Shown: one piece after another, positions 21,342 through 35,200 of the stretch | Layout: the number at the start of each line of letters is the position of its first letter | Numbering within the stretch: the first letter of the stretch is position 1 | NCBI GenBank assembly: GCA_024364735.1 | Contig: JAGFNQ010000723.1 | Coordinates: forward strand, 672,792-736,791 | Direction: 5' to 3' | Length of the DNA stretch: 64,000 bases | Source of the DNA: Boesenbergia rotunda | Lineage: Eukaryota; Streptophyta; Magnoliopsida; Zingiberales; Zingiberaceae | Notes under the pieces: model-generated | What the model was told of the DNA's origin: nothing | The model's database searches: none | The model's input: only the letters and a program-made list of their open reading frames with translations | Program-made: the position numbers and the translations under genes

Positions 21342-23504
21342 TATACCTATTTTTAATAATCAAATATTTAAATATCTTTAAAATTAAATGATTTTTAATA
21401 ATTAAACATTTAAAGTTTTCTAAAAAATATATATTAATAATTTTTAATAATCAAATATTTAAAGTTTTCTATAATCAAACAATTAATGATTTTTAATAAT
21501 CAAACATTAAAAGCTTTTTATAATCAAACTGATTTTTAATAATAAAACGTTTAAAGATTTCTATAATTAAACATTAATAATTTTTAATAATCAAACACTT
21601 AAAACTTTCTGTAATCAAATATTAATAATCAAAGATTTAAAGCTTTCTATAATCAAATATTAATTATTTTTAATAATCAAATATTTAAAGCTTTCTATAA
21701 TCAAACATTAATAATTTTTAATAATTAAATATTTAAAAGTAAAATATAATCAGACATTAATGATATATCCTAAAGAAATTTAATAGAAAACACTATATAT
21801 ATATATTGATGTCATAAATAAATATATTGATTAAATATCAATTATTAATAAATAAAATAAATAATTTAAGGCGGCATGCCCACAATGCTGACTGCCCTCT
21901 CTTCTATAAAATTTTATTTTTTTCTTTAATTTTTCATTTATTTTTTTTACTTGTAATTATCTCTAAGAGATTAGGCTTTCCATTTACGCTATAGTATTAA
22001 AAAAAAGTTCAAATCAAAAAATTATTAAGATTTACATAAAATTTAGGGCGTATATATACACACACACGCGCCCTACTTAATAAGAAAAAAAATTAAATGT
22101 TGTTGTAAAAAAGAAAATTAAAGCAAATATTTATCATTGCGTTCTCTCACTTTTACATTTATTACAGCTGAAGATATGAAAGACAAATATTTATTGTATT
22201 TTCTTAAATATTAATAATTTTAATTATAGAATGATAAATGAGACAAGAACATATGTAATTAGATAGGTTGGTTCACTTGCATAGGAAACATTCAAAATAA
22301 AACACTTGTAAAACAACTAAAATCAAACTAACTGCAGATATTCACCTTAATCACGATACAAAACTCGGCAGGCAGGGCGGTCTCTTGATATTACAAGACC
22401 TATCGATCCGTAATAGTCGAAATAGGACATTACAAATCATCTGGGCCAATTGTAATTTTCATCACGAAATGCATCGAACACAGAAAGCCCCAGTCTGCAG
22501 ATGCCCATCACAATGTTGTCATTTCCCCAAACTTGAGTTAGTGAAGAGTGGTAGGAGTGAGAATTGGGCTCTGGCAGTTGGTACGATACGATGAGCTTTC
22601 CTTTGTGCAATGAGTAATGTTGTATCTGTGATCAACCTTAATTTAATGGTCAATCTTCCTTCAGTGCTTCCGACGAATATGTAGTCCCTGCGAGAGAAGA
22701 TCAAGTGGTCTGTGCCTACATGCTTAGATACTTTGATGTCGATACCAGACACGATGCCAAAGTCGAGCGCATTGATGCTTTCTTGAGTGCAGAAGACACC
22801 ATCATTGCCCTCCACCATCATTGATGCTTTCTTTGTACTTCATTTTAAAAATAATTTAATTAAAATCGTATTGTTTTAAAGTAATAATACAATTGCCACT
22901 TCAAGGGAACCAAAAGAGGAGGGCCATATTGACACTCCAATGGTTACAACTGAAGCATTATTATCAAACTTCGCTTCTTTTTTTTTTGTTGGTTTGAAAT
23001 GTACTAGTGTTGTTTAAGTTGTCTAATTATGTTGAATTAGCTTAAGTTGTAGCAAGGATGCTGAGTGTTGATTTCCTATTTAATACCCATTAGATCTGTT
23101 TGTCCAGAGATGGCAACTGGACTGAGCCGTTGGAATCAAGCCCAGGGATTAAGGCCTATAAGCCCTCCTATCATATCCTTAGGGCTTAGTTCAACCGGGC
23201 CTTGTATGGGCCCAACACGAGCAGATCAACCATTATACAATTCTTTCTACCTCAAAAAATCAATGGGAGTTCATGAAATGACACGTTCAACTTTTTGAAA
23301 TTGACCTAAAAAGTATAATATACTTTGGTAATTATCAAAGAGCATACTAATTTATTTGATCTTCTCATTTTTTCTCTCCTGGTTAAAACACACTGATTAA
23401 CTTTAATATCTCTCTCCCACTCATGGAAAGTAAATCACTCTCCCTTTCTCTTTCACCTATCGATTTTTATTCGGCTTGAATTTAGTTTTTCAAATCACCA
23501 CCAT
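21342..23504 (+). repeat. Segmental duplication, copy B
   Basis: Collinear with copy A but shorter. AT repeat 21342-21906, flank and pseudogene 3' end 21906-22821, and the third block 22825-23504. It lacks the I29 gene and everything matching 12.8-17.5 kb. The junction near 22821 carries the filler atcattgatgct, which also occurs 50 bp upstream (about 22770), a sign of end-joining with local template copying. Confidence 0.8.
22390..22821 (-). pseudogene. 3' fragment of the WD40-like (KIN14B-interacting type) pseudogene, copy B
   Basis: Minus-strand frame starting near 22821 reads VEGNDGVFCTQESI, then DHLIFSRRDYIFVGSTEGR and LIAQRKAHRIV. It equals the last two coding segments of the pseudogene at 12307-14697. 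At FCTQES this copy keeps the frame that copy A has lost by a 1-bp deletion, so the damage in A is partly later than the duplication. The downstream VYMWGN region is itself degraded here. Confidence 0.65.
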
Positions 23505-23632
23505 TATAAAAGATCGAAAATAATCGAAATTCTCTAGATAATTAGTAGATTTTGACCAAAACTTATTAGGACATTAGGCCCTGGGCTGATATGAACATAT
23601 TCCTAGACCTTATATATCTATTAGTGGATTTT

Positions 23633-24036
23633 GGGAGCAGATCCCTTGGTCCACATTTTTGCGGACCAGGAGATAGTCCACTCCAATTGTAGCTGGATCA
23701 CAATCACGATCCAACCGTAATTTATTGCAATCTCTTCTAGGGTTCACCGTGCTTTCCAGGTTATAGTTTAGGTTCGGGCGGGTGGCCGGAGGCCACCCGA
23801 CGACCTAAACCCTAAATTTTAAATCCTAAACTCTAAACCCCAAACCCTAAATTTTTCATCGTGACTTTCGGGTGGCCTCCGGCCACCCGCCGGAACCCAA
23901 ACTATAATATGGGAAGCACGGTGAACCCTAGAAGGGATTGCAATAAATTGCGGCCGAATTGTGATCACGATCCGGCCGCAATTGGGAGTGGACCATCCCC
24001 TGGTCCGCAAAAATGCAGACCAGGGGATCTGCTCCC
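23633..24036. mobile_element. Foldback MITE, 404 bp, 9-bp target duplication
   Basis: The two halves are inverted copies of about 170-190 bp. The ends are gggagcagatccc(t/c)tggtc, and the arms share ttttgcggaccagg, tggatcgtgatcacaat and cgggtggccggaggccaccc. The 9-bp direct repeat gtggatttt lies at 23624-23632 and 24037-24045. Long inverted arms plus a 9-bp duplication fit a Mutator-type foldback MITE. A degenerate relative lies at about 59890-60100. Confidence 0.8.
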
Positions 24037-24219
24037 GTGGATTTTACCCTAGAGAGTTTTGATTGCATCTATTTCAGGTTCTGTGAATTTTTTGATAGAA
24101 AGAAGTTCAAATATATTATCTATTATTATTTTCGATCTTCCCTAATAGTAGTATTTCGAAAAAATAAAATGGAGTTGAATAAAAATTGATATGTGAGAGA
24201 AAGAGGAGAGAAATAAGGG

Positions 24220-24600
24220 AACGTTTGGTTTGCTCCATTTTCTATTTTCATTTTCCAGAAAATCGTAGGGGGCGTTTGGTTTGTTCCATTTTCCATTTTC
24301 ATTTTCCAGAAAATCGTCTTTCTAGTTTTCTGGAAAATGACTTTTTTTCATTCTCCAGTTTTCCAGAAAACGCTATGTTTTTTTCTGGAAAACAAAGCTG
24401 GAAAATGCAAACCAAACATGTTTTCCAGAAAACCGCATTTTCTACATAAAATGAAAATGAAAAACAGACTGAAAATTGCAAACCAAACGTATCTTTTTCT
24501 GGAAAATAAGGTTGAAAATGTAAACCAAATATGTTTTCTAAAAAATTATATTTTTTATATAAAATGAAAATAAAAAATAAACCTACCAAACACCTCTTAT
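24220..24600. mobile_element. Foldback MITE-like repeat rich in ttttccagaaaa
   Basis: Starts near gggaacgtttggtttgctcc and again gggcgtttggtttgttcc, and ends aaacctaccaaacacctc. The outer segments are inverted copies, and the centre alternates attttccagaaaa and its complement. Open frames on both strands read this palindrome and are not genes. A plausible target duplication could not be fixed. Confidence 0.55.
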
Positions 24601-25387
24601 ATTCCATAAGTGGAGAGAGAGAGAGATTTTGCATGTGGTTGGCAAGAGATGTAGAATAAGAAGATAAAATAAATTAAAGTACGCTCTTTAATAATTATTA
24701 AAATATGAACTGTTTTTTATCAACTCTAAAAGCAAGTGTGTCATTTGATAAATTTCCAAAAAATCAAAGCATGCAATTCTCTCAAGCCAAATACTTTATA
24801 AATATTGTTTAGTAGTTTTATAATTTATCTCCTTCCGATTAATAGTAACATTTTATTTTAGACAAGCTTATCCCATCACAGAACCATTCGATCCCAAATG
24901 CAACGAGAAAAAAGGAACTACCCTTTTTCCTGCTGGCAAATACTCAAATCGTTTACGAACCTACTCGATAAAACAAGGATGAGTTGAAATAGATCCCTGC
25001 AGCATTTTGGAGAAAACATAAGCATCAAATGGCAAATGCTACACCGATCAGTAATAACATTGTACAGGTAAATTCATATCGACGATAACTTTTCTTTCAC
25101 CGGAACACCCCTATAGTTTTATACTCGAAAGGTTATATTTCCAAGAATTCATATAAAGTAAACGATAAAGGCCAAAGGAAACCTAAGTGGCATAATTAAA
25201 AGTCTCAGTAACTTAATTTTATTAGTGATATACTTATATATTATTAAGAAGAATATGTATAGAATAGTCTTTTGCAAAGATGTTAGGTTCAAATTTGCAT
25301 GCGATAGTAATAGTATCACATAAATTTATGTATTGGACTTGGGCCAAGTTAAGTATGCTGTTAGTAAACAAACAACTGTGGAGAATT

Positions 25388-25602
25388 TAAGGAGTATTTG
25401 GTTTGCTCTATTTTTTATTTTTATTTTTTGAAAAATTATTTTTTTTATAAAAAATAATTTTATTTTATTCTTTAGTTTTTCATAAAATATTATATTTTTT
25501 TGAAAAATAAATCTGAAAAATACAAATTAAATATGTTTTTTAAAAATCATATTTTTTTATGAAAAATGAAAATAAAAATGTAACAAACGCAGCCCAACAT
25601 TG
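25388..25602. mobile_element. Second MITE of the same gtttggtttg type
   Basis: Left end aaggagtatttggtttgctc, right end acaaacgcagccc, inverted AT-rich arms (tttttatttttattttttg against its complement). It resembles the element at 24220-24600 but is more AT-rich and shorter. Confidence 0.5.
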
Positions 25603-26248
25603 ATTTAGTGACACAGTTCAATTAGAAACAGAGTATAATTTTAAACACAATAAATGAATACACAGATAAATCGAGAGCTGGAGTAAAGATTATATAATAG
25701 CACATGAAAGAGAAGAGGCAAACATGTTCCAGATAGTTAAATTACGTCTACTTCGTCTCTCATCGGCAAAGATGTAAAAGCATCAAATGTTCCAGAAAGA
25801 AGAATAATAAATCGGCAAGATAAATGAAAACAATAATTAAAAAATGTGTAATCGCCCTTTCTCTTTCTGCTTCGCCTACTTACGTCTATCATCGGCAAGA
25901 TAACTGATAAAAATAATTAAAAAATCATAAATCATGTCAAAATCTTAAGACAACTGTTGAATTATACTCTCCATTGGCTACAGGTACATAATAAGGTTGC
26001 CAGTGATTAATGCTCAGTTAAGTGATAAATTAATCTTCACTAATGCCTCTAAAGCTCACGATTGTTTCTTAAAAACAATATTTACAATGTGAATTTGGAT
26101 TCTGCTTCTTCCCTTAGATATAAGAATCCTGATGTGTTGATTGAAAACTTGAAGTAGCCATGCCACAGTGGATGCCCTGTTGCAAGGCTTCCCTGGGCAT
26201 CGACAATATATGCGATCGAATGATGAGGCAGAGGTGAGATTGAGAGAG
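25603..26248. other. 3' flank of the kinesin gene
   Basis: AT-rich DNA downstream of the ARK stop codon, probably containing its 3' untranslated region up to about 26050. No other gene seen. Confidence 0.4.
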
Positions 26249-29200
26249 TTAAAACTCGATGTGTAATCGCCTCAACTCTGATTGGAATATGGGACTTGAC
26301 ATCAGGGTCCTGTGGGCGAGCAGTCGAATATCTTCTCGCGAGCAGTTGCGGGATATGCGAACGAGTTCCCACAATGCTCCCTCGGTGATCATGTCCTTCA
26401 CGTTGATTTCTGCATTGAATTGATAGGGAAAACCATGGTAAGCTTTTGCGAGATATTAGGGAGTTATTAGGAAGATATTAGGGAGATATTGAAATTTACC
26501 GTGTTGAGCCAAGTGACATAATGCAAGCTCAATGTGGCGTCTTATAGGTGAAGCTTCATGATTTGCGTTTTTTACGATCCAAGGAAGAGTGCCATCCTCT
26601 ATCAAAAGAGAGACGCCTGCCTTATTACCTGAAGAAGGACACCCACAAGAAAAGCAAGTCATTTGGAGGATTTTTAAGGCTCGGTTTACTTAAGAGCAAA
26701 GTTACGAGGGAGAGGCAGAGGAACAGTAGAAGTTTCATAAAATTAGACGTGGGAGCTCCATCACTCATACGTTTTATGTCCCGTTCCTTCCTCCACACCT
26801 CACCTTCCTAACTTTCCGTTCAAGTAAACCCATTGTATGAATGTGAGAAATGATACACAACAATTGCCATCACTTGTTCATCTAAGATGGAAGATATAAA
26901 GACTACACTGAGATCTGTCACATTGGTAACTGACAACAAATTGAGTATGAAGTAAAGAAAACAAAAAAAAGATGGTCTCAAATCTTGATTAATGGGTTTT
27001 CCTATGTTAAGGATCTTACGGTGCATAACTCCATGCAAATCTTAATCAATTTTTCGGTTTGAAATTTTTTTTTATGCTTAACACTATAACTCAACTCCTA
27101 AACTTTAAGGCAAAATCTGATTAGCACAATCGAAAACTTAAAAAAAAAATAAAATCAAAAATAAAAAAAATCCGAAATGCACTTGGTCCACACGAATCTG
27201 CATGAACGAGTCCTTAGCATAACTTTATTGCTTGATTGATAATCGAGGAATGAGTTTTTACCTTGAGTTGAAGCTCGGGACTCGCACTTTGCAAAATTTG
27301 CAATGCCTCGAGCGACTTGTGCAAGAACATCAGGATGTCCACATCTAACCATACCTAGCAAGGCTTTGATGCCGCCTTCCCTACTTAGCCTTTTCTGTAG
27401 CTTATCTGCAGGTCACAATAAAAATCTCATTTACCGACAACCCTCCGATCCACTGTATGACAATGGCTAAAGGATCAGTAACTAGTTTTGTCGAAGTGTT
27501 GCAATAACATGAATTCTTCAGTAAACACAGAGATAAAATGACCATGCTGCAGATTTAGTATCTATGTAAAACATTGTGAACAAACTCAATTTTAAACTTG
27601 ATAAGTGCTCATGTATGCCCTCTTATTAATAAAATATTAACTTAACAAGTTTGGAAGCAGCAAGCTTGGCTCACTAAATGTTCGACAAAGCTTATAAATA
27701 ATTCACGAACAGATGTTTTTTCTAAACTTATATAAGGCTTAATTATGGTTATATTCTTCATCTTTTCATTCAAATATATAGAGAATAGAATTCATTCATG
27801 CTACCTATTATTTTGGTGTAATACAAATTCTGCATAATTTGTTACGAATAAGAAATAATAATGTCTTACCTAAATATGTACGACATATATTTAAAGAAAA
27901 TAAGCTCGAACATGTTCATTAAGCTCGATAAGATAAACAAGCTTCAATGCAATAAAGATTGGCTCGGCTCATTTCAGAAATCTTGACAAAACATATCCAA
28001 GGAGGCGATGTGTATTGTATTTGTTCGAGCATCATGCATGATTCCAATTTCAACCCACATTTGGGTGAAGATGAATTTCAAACCCAAGACTTGACAACAA
28101 CTTTCAAGGTCCTTACCGACAGAGCTAATTGGCAACCTTGAATATTAGTCCATGTTGAAGTAGACTAGCAGCATTAGCAGTTGAAGAAGGATACTAGAAA
28201 TGCATTGGGACTTACCATTCCCACATAAATTAGCAATGGCCCCAGCAACCATTCGAAGTGTCTGGGGGTCCTCAGCATCAGTGGCAGTCACGGATAACAA
28301 GCCAATGCCGCCTTGCGCCATGATAAGCTCTTGGTTGGTTTCTATGGATATAAAACCAGTAGAGATCAGAAATTAGCAAGAGAGGAAAAACTCCCTGCTC
28401 AAGAGAGACAAACTTATGGTTCCTAATGGTACAGAATCTGAGTGTGTAGATCAATAATAGGAGGAGCTGAATCATAAACTTGCCATTCATTGCGAGGTTG
28501 GCAATTGCACCAGCTGCTACCCTTCGTATAGTTTCATCCTCTGAGCTTCTCAGAAGCATCAGCAACGATGTAAGACCGCCAGCCTCTACAATTTTTTCTT
28601 GGTTTGCTTCTGGCAGCAAAACGTATTAACAAAAAAAAAGAGTAGGTAGAAAATGAAATAATAAAAGTTTATGAGCTCAATAGTGAACCAATTAGTGTAT
28701 ATGTCAAAGATGCATAAATTAAAAGGCACCTTCAGCTGCCAGATTTGCTACAACTTTCACTGCATGAACTCGAACATCAAGATCTTCAGATTCAAGCAAT
28801 GACAGTATCTTGTGCAAACCCACTGCCAAAGAATTGTTTTAAAAAAAAAAAAAGAGTAAAAATCCAACTCAAAAAATAAAAAACGGTAACTATTAATTCA
28901 CCAAATAGCACAATCTGTTGATAAATTTTGAAGGAAGATTGGGACAAGCACCTTGTTCAAATAGTTTAGCAATTGAAGCTTTGGGTCCATTTGCTGAGTC
29001 TCTAAGCTGAGAATGTCTAGCTTGAGAAACAAGGGAGTCGAATCCTGTTGATAATTTCCCGGGAACACCTCTGTCAAGACTAGGCTTTGTCTAAATCAGA
29101 AACAAGCTTAATTAGAAAATAATCCCTTTTAAGCTCAATATAGATACATTCAATATAGACATTCAAGAAACTTGTCATAGTTGCTGAGGAAATTGCATGA

Positions 29201-32200
29201 ATGTTCCAGATGATTGCGTGGAAATTAATTTATAGGCATGTACCTCATTGGCGTGAAAGCTCAATTGCAATAACTGACTTTTCAGAATTGTTATTTCTTC
29301 TTCAAGTTTCTGCTTCTGACCAGCTTCACTGTCCAGCATCTTGTGAAGCTTCAAAATTTCAGCATTTCCAGCTTCCTAACACCGAAAAAGTGTAAATCAT
29401 ACAGATTGCCAGCCAATGTCAGTTAAATTTCAGATATTGATAGGTTTTCTTCACCATATCCAAATGATTCCATACCTCTAATTGTTTCCAACGTGATACT
29501 TCACTTTTAAGTTTGTTAATTTCATCCTCAGTAGATTGTCGCAAATGCTTTTCATTTTGAAACTGTCTGACCTCACCAACATCATCTGAGGTAGATGTTG
29601 ATGGAGCCTTTTTGCCAGAAATTAGTAAATTGTAATTATTAGACAATTCAGAAAAGGAAAAACAAGTATGCAATTCATCAAAGAAAAATAACCTGACATG
29701 CAATTTGAAATGTTTGCTAAATGATTGAAGTGTGTACAAGAGGTATTGTGCGATAAGCCATCAAATGCATAGCTTTTAGTCATTTACTGTGGCATATTTA
29801 GCAAAGAAGGCAAAAGTTTCTAACTAAATATTATCCTATATCCTGTCAGACACCAAGCAAAAGAAGCAATTCCATTATGAGACCCAAAAGTTCCAACAAA
29901 GTTATATCAATCTTGTTAGATCTACTGATAATGATCAAAATGGTGAATTATGTTGTGCATCCAAGTATATCACACACATGTGCATTCTACAATCACTGAT
30001 GACATCACATATCAGGAACAAGTATCTAAAATCAGTAAAGATCCAACATAATAAAAGTTTGTACCAACAGACAAAAAATTTAATAGGAAATGTTGGCCAA
30101 TTAAACATATTAAAAAGTTCTCGTAGTTATTAGCTACAACTCTATTTTGTGTATGAATATCAAATGCCCATCACATTTTATATGGACTTCAATGCAAATA
30201 GAGAGTTTGCTTCCTCAAACGCCAATAATCTGATGAAGAATCTAAAAGAAAATTTAATCACGACTATGCTTGTGCCATATCCAACTAAGCCAATTATACA
30301 TTAATATATAAAGCATCTGATATCTAGTAACAAAGCCCAGAAGCAAGAAAATAATAATCGAAACATTGAATGAACAGGTCATGAGTATCAGTAAATAGCT
30401 CTACACTACGTGCCTTGTCAAGACAAAGATTTTGATGCTCTGTTCTTGCTTTATCAACATTACCCTTCCACTTCTCCTCAAGCTTCTTTGCTGACTCCAA
30501 ATAATTTTGTTGGAACTTCAGTCTTTCATTCTATATAGAGAAAAATATTAAACTAATCAATAGGAATATAATGACTAAACCATGTTTAAGAATAAGGTTA
30601 AAAATGGAGCCAGTAATCATCATACAATTAATACAGATTTCAGATATAAGCAGTGTCTGCTACATGAGAACAAGTCAGACAATGATGTAAATAAAGAACA
30701 TGGATATGAATCGGTTTGCATTAATCTAGTTCAATGCCAAGGCAAATTGATCCTTCAGTAGGATAATGTGATTTCAACTTTTACATCTTTCCGTTGGCAT
30801 TATCCTGAACACAGAAAATCTTCAACATGGAGAGGCATGGACCTAAACAACAATTTTGGACTTCACTGTCACTTGCATAGATAATCGCACAATATGGCTA
30901 GCTGAATATGGTGAAGAACTGAAGATCACCCAAAATTAAGGTTCTCCTCCAGAAAAAGGAAAAACAAGAGTATATAACTGATTGAAACAATACTCGGAAA
31001 GTTGGTGATTAGTAATGATAATTGGGCATACAAAAGTCACAATATCTAGCACTTAGATACAGAAGAGTGTTAATTGGTGGGAATTGACTTAAAACCACCT
31101 AAGATTTCACGTTCTTTGTACTATTTTTTACAAGAATTTTTGTAAGAAAAAAGAGCACCATATTGTATGCCAAAGAATGAAAAGCAGAAACGTCAGGACC
31201 AGACGGACGGTCAAGCACATTGAGTTGTGGAATGAAAAAAGGAGCTCTATTCAAATTCATCGGCTAACCAAATAATACTTAGGAAATGATGCAGTGCAGC
31301 ACAGGAGAATATTAGTTAGATGTAATTATAATTTGTTAAATCAAACATCCAGACAATTTAAGAAACATCCTTCAAATTGCCAATTAACAAGCTGAAGTAT
31401 AATTGTTTAAACACACCTCGAGAGAATCTATGTAACTTCTTTCAGCTTCAGTAATTCGATTCTCTGATTCCATTCTAATTCTCTCAATTTCATCTTCAAA
31501 ATCTTTCCGCTGCCTTTCATTTTCCGCAATCAATTTATCAAGCTCAATATCAAGCCTCCTGCATAAACTTTTATAATCGAATTCCTCCTTTAGTTTGACC
31601 ATGTTCTCTACCTTCATTGCCTGCAATTGACAAATTAGATTAAAAAGGCTTTTTGCCAGAGTAAGGCACTCAGTGGAGTCACTGTACGTATCTCAGGAAA
31701 TGGAAAATATCCCACAAGTCATAAGAACATAGGAGTAATTTTAAGACAAGCAAAACTTCAATGTAAAATGATAACCATACCCTCTGTCCAAACATTATGG
31801 TGCTCGCTGTCTCTCCTCTATGGCGCGGAGATGGACCAATTGTGATCACCAATGAAGTTCTTGCACTGCCTATAAAATATTTGCATTTAATAAAGCATGA
31901 GAACAAAGGTGGAGCTACTTGTATCGGGCAAAGAATCTTTGAGATTGCCATATGATTTAATTGAATTTATAGGTGATTAAGGCACAGATGTAAATACCAT
32001 TGGAACCCATAGATCAAATTTGTAATCATAACATTTTTATATGGATAAAAAAGGTATAGTAATTAAAACCAAGAGGCGATGATTAGGAAAGATTCAGTTT
32101 GAGATTCTCTAATATTTACCAATATCAGGTATCATTTCATGATTTTTCACAAGCAGCAATGGTAGTGTTCACAAAAATTACGCATTGAGGCTAACCATCT

Positions 32201-35200
32201 AAGTTATGGAATTTACCCAAGGGAAAATTTCAAGCGCATAATTTACTGGTAAATGGTAATTCAGAAGGTTCCATATCATACCTCCAAATGAATCTCGAAG
32301 AAGTCTTGTAAGCTTTGAATCACGAACTGGAACATGAGGACTATTTTCTGCGAGGGCATTGATGCATTTGCCTAAAGCACTCAGTGATAGATTAATTGAC
32401 TTTGCTTCTTCTAGAGTATGTCCCTCACTTCCTATAAGAAATTATAGCACGAGAAAATTATCAGACATGTTTGATAAAAGCCATTACCATGTATAAAAGA
32501 GAATTTTTTAGGGTTATAGCTACAAGAAGACCATTTGGTTGAATACAGAAGAATCAAGATTATAATCAAAGAATTGTTGGGAAGATATGTATGCACTTTC
32601 GTCTGAAGAACTAGATGTGAATGGAGATGTGTTTCATCATCATTGCAAAATTCTTGAAATAACATGATCAGGACATTAATCTTCATACTTTTGGAGGGCA
32701 TAAAACGTTGCACATTAGAGAGAGAAAACTTGTGCATTTCATTTTTGTCTTATTCTTGTTTGAAGATAGAGAAATCCCAAATGGTGTTTGCAACTAAATT
32801 TTTGCCAAAATTTCTGGATACAACGTACAAAATATACCTGACTTGTCAATCCTTTCAGATCCAGCAAGATCCACAACAACTAATTTGCTCTTCCTAACAA
32901 TGGGCGGCCTGAATGATGAGACCAAATTAGTGGCCATGCTATTTTCACCATGAAAACTGTGATCAACATCAATTCTTCCTTTCATTGACCTCTTGACATG
33001 TACCTGTTATTATACAACATAAGTTATCTGTGAAGTTCAAGTCATCACAAAAAGATTGATAATCTGTATTTGCTCACAATCAAAATAGCATGGCTCCTAG
33101 ATGATTCTGTGTTGAGCTTCGTATTAGCAGCAAAACGGTGTGCTTCGCCTACTCTTAAGAGTTCCATAAAGCTTTTTTGATCTCTAATTTCTACATTTGT
33201 TGCACCTGGTAGTGAAACATCCCCACTCTTTGGATCTTCTACAATGTTAATGTTGTCATTTGCAGGAACGAGAAGGTCTTGTATGCTTTCCATATAAAGC
33301 TATACAAAACCATAAAAATCAAATGTTAGCTAGCAAGAACGAATTGTGCATCCAACCACAACTCTCAGCAAACGAAGAGTAAAAGTCTTATCAGTTCTTA
33401 TTCTTTATAAATAATTACATGGGATACAGAATTATCCCATTTTTAACAGCAAAGAACCTGTAAATATGATACTGAAACAGAATCGGTCTCTGGTGATGTA
33501 TCTGCAAGAATGTCTTCCATCGCACGGACCATGATGCCTCGGGCAGCTGTATCTTCTTCTCCAAGTCTTCCAAGAGTAAAAGTCTTCCCAGTACCTGTCT
33601 GTCCATAGGCCATAACTGTTCCATTATACCCTTCCAGAACACTCTGTGAAAGAAAGACACCTTGTCACAAGATGCAATACCAGAATCATATTGAAAGGTA
33701 ACGATAGTGAACTTTTTTATTATAGATTTGGAACCCAATAGGGATGCTGATGATTCCATTGAGCAAGCATGAGGATCAAAGTGCCTTATATTGGCATATT
33801 GTATAAAGATCAAAGACACTCGAATTCTATAGTACAAGAAAGGGGAAATTAGAACAGGAAATACAGGTTTAAGAATAAAATCGTTACTTGAGCAATCTCA
33901 GGACAATATAAAATGGGTGTTTAACCAAGAGTTGTATAAATATCTAAGAGGATAACAAGAGTAACAAGTATGCATTATTTTTTGAAGCAGTCTGTAAGGC
34001 AACAATGCCTATGAATCACCAAAAAGGGATAATTTTAGCTGCATGTAGAAGAATTTGATCAAAGAATTAGAAAATGAACACAACTTTGAATATGATGTCC
34101 ATGAATAGTCAAACAAATTTTATAGTTTGTCATTGAAATTACCGGTTAAAAAATTACATACAAGTTTAAAGGAAGATCTGAAATAGTAAACAAGAATTGA
34201 CACAAAAAAAAAACAAGTTACATGTGTATCATGCATCCATATGTACCTCTACAACCGGTTTTGCAACAACTTCATATACACGTTTCTGTGAGGCAAATTC
34301 TGTCAGTACTTCATCAAACTCGTAAGTTTCTGAATCCCAGTTATTCTTACGGAGTTTTAACCTTTTGAGCTGCAACCCACAATTAAATGAGAATTACTGA
34401 TACTTTTATTAAACGCCCAATATTGTACTGAAGCAACCAAACTAATATAAATTCTCAGATTGCAGTAGTCATATAATTCTGACTTTGAACATAAAAGCAG
34501 GAGTGAAGAACCTCAGGAAGCAACTCGACACAGTCAGCAAAATCAGCATCTGCTATCATCTCCTCTGCATTTTGAGGACGAAGTCTCACAGCCACTCGAA
34601 CTCTTCCAAGAACTGTAAAGTGTCATGCAAATGAAAGAATTTTAACTCTAGAAGTGAAAATTTCAGAAAGAACCAACATGGAAAAAGGTATACTTATTAC
34701 CAAGCATTATCAAAGTGGCAAGCATCACAATACACTTTTTTCTAGGTTTCTAGTTAAGCATACATCAAATATTTTATTAACCAAGGATCATGTTTGTTTC
34801 ACATTGTCCTAAAGATGAATGCACAATTTTATGACTAATCCAGTCTACTAGTATGCCTTATTAACAACAATTAATAAGTTAAACTGATGTAAAGCTGTCC
34901 ATTCTTCTAACAGACATCCCTCTTTATACCTAGGACAAACAATGTAAAGAAGTAGAATGCTAACTATAACATTATCTTGCAGAGTATACCTTCATCAAAT
35001 ATTTTTTTAGGTAAAATATTACCTTTTTTGTCATTTTTCTTAATATTTATGTAGATTTTAAACCTCAACCAAGATAGACCTATTTAAATGGCAAGGCCAA
35101 TTTTTTTTTCTGAACTGCATGAATAGTTTAGACATTCGACATAGGGAGCTAATAGTCTTACACAAAGAAATGTGAAAACACTGCATCAGAACAATCCATT

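Noticed and set aside
24186..24634. Phe/Lys-rich frames on both strands (FHFPENR..., FLENKAG...)
   Set aside because: They translate the two arms of a foldback MITE.
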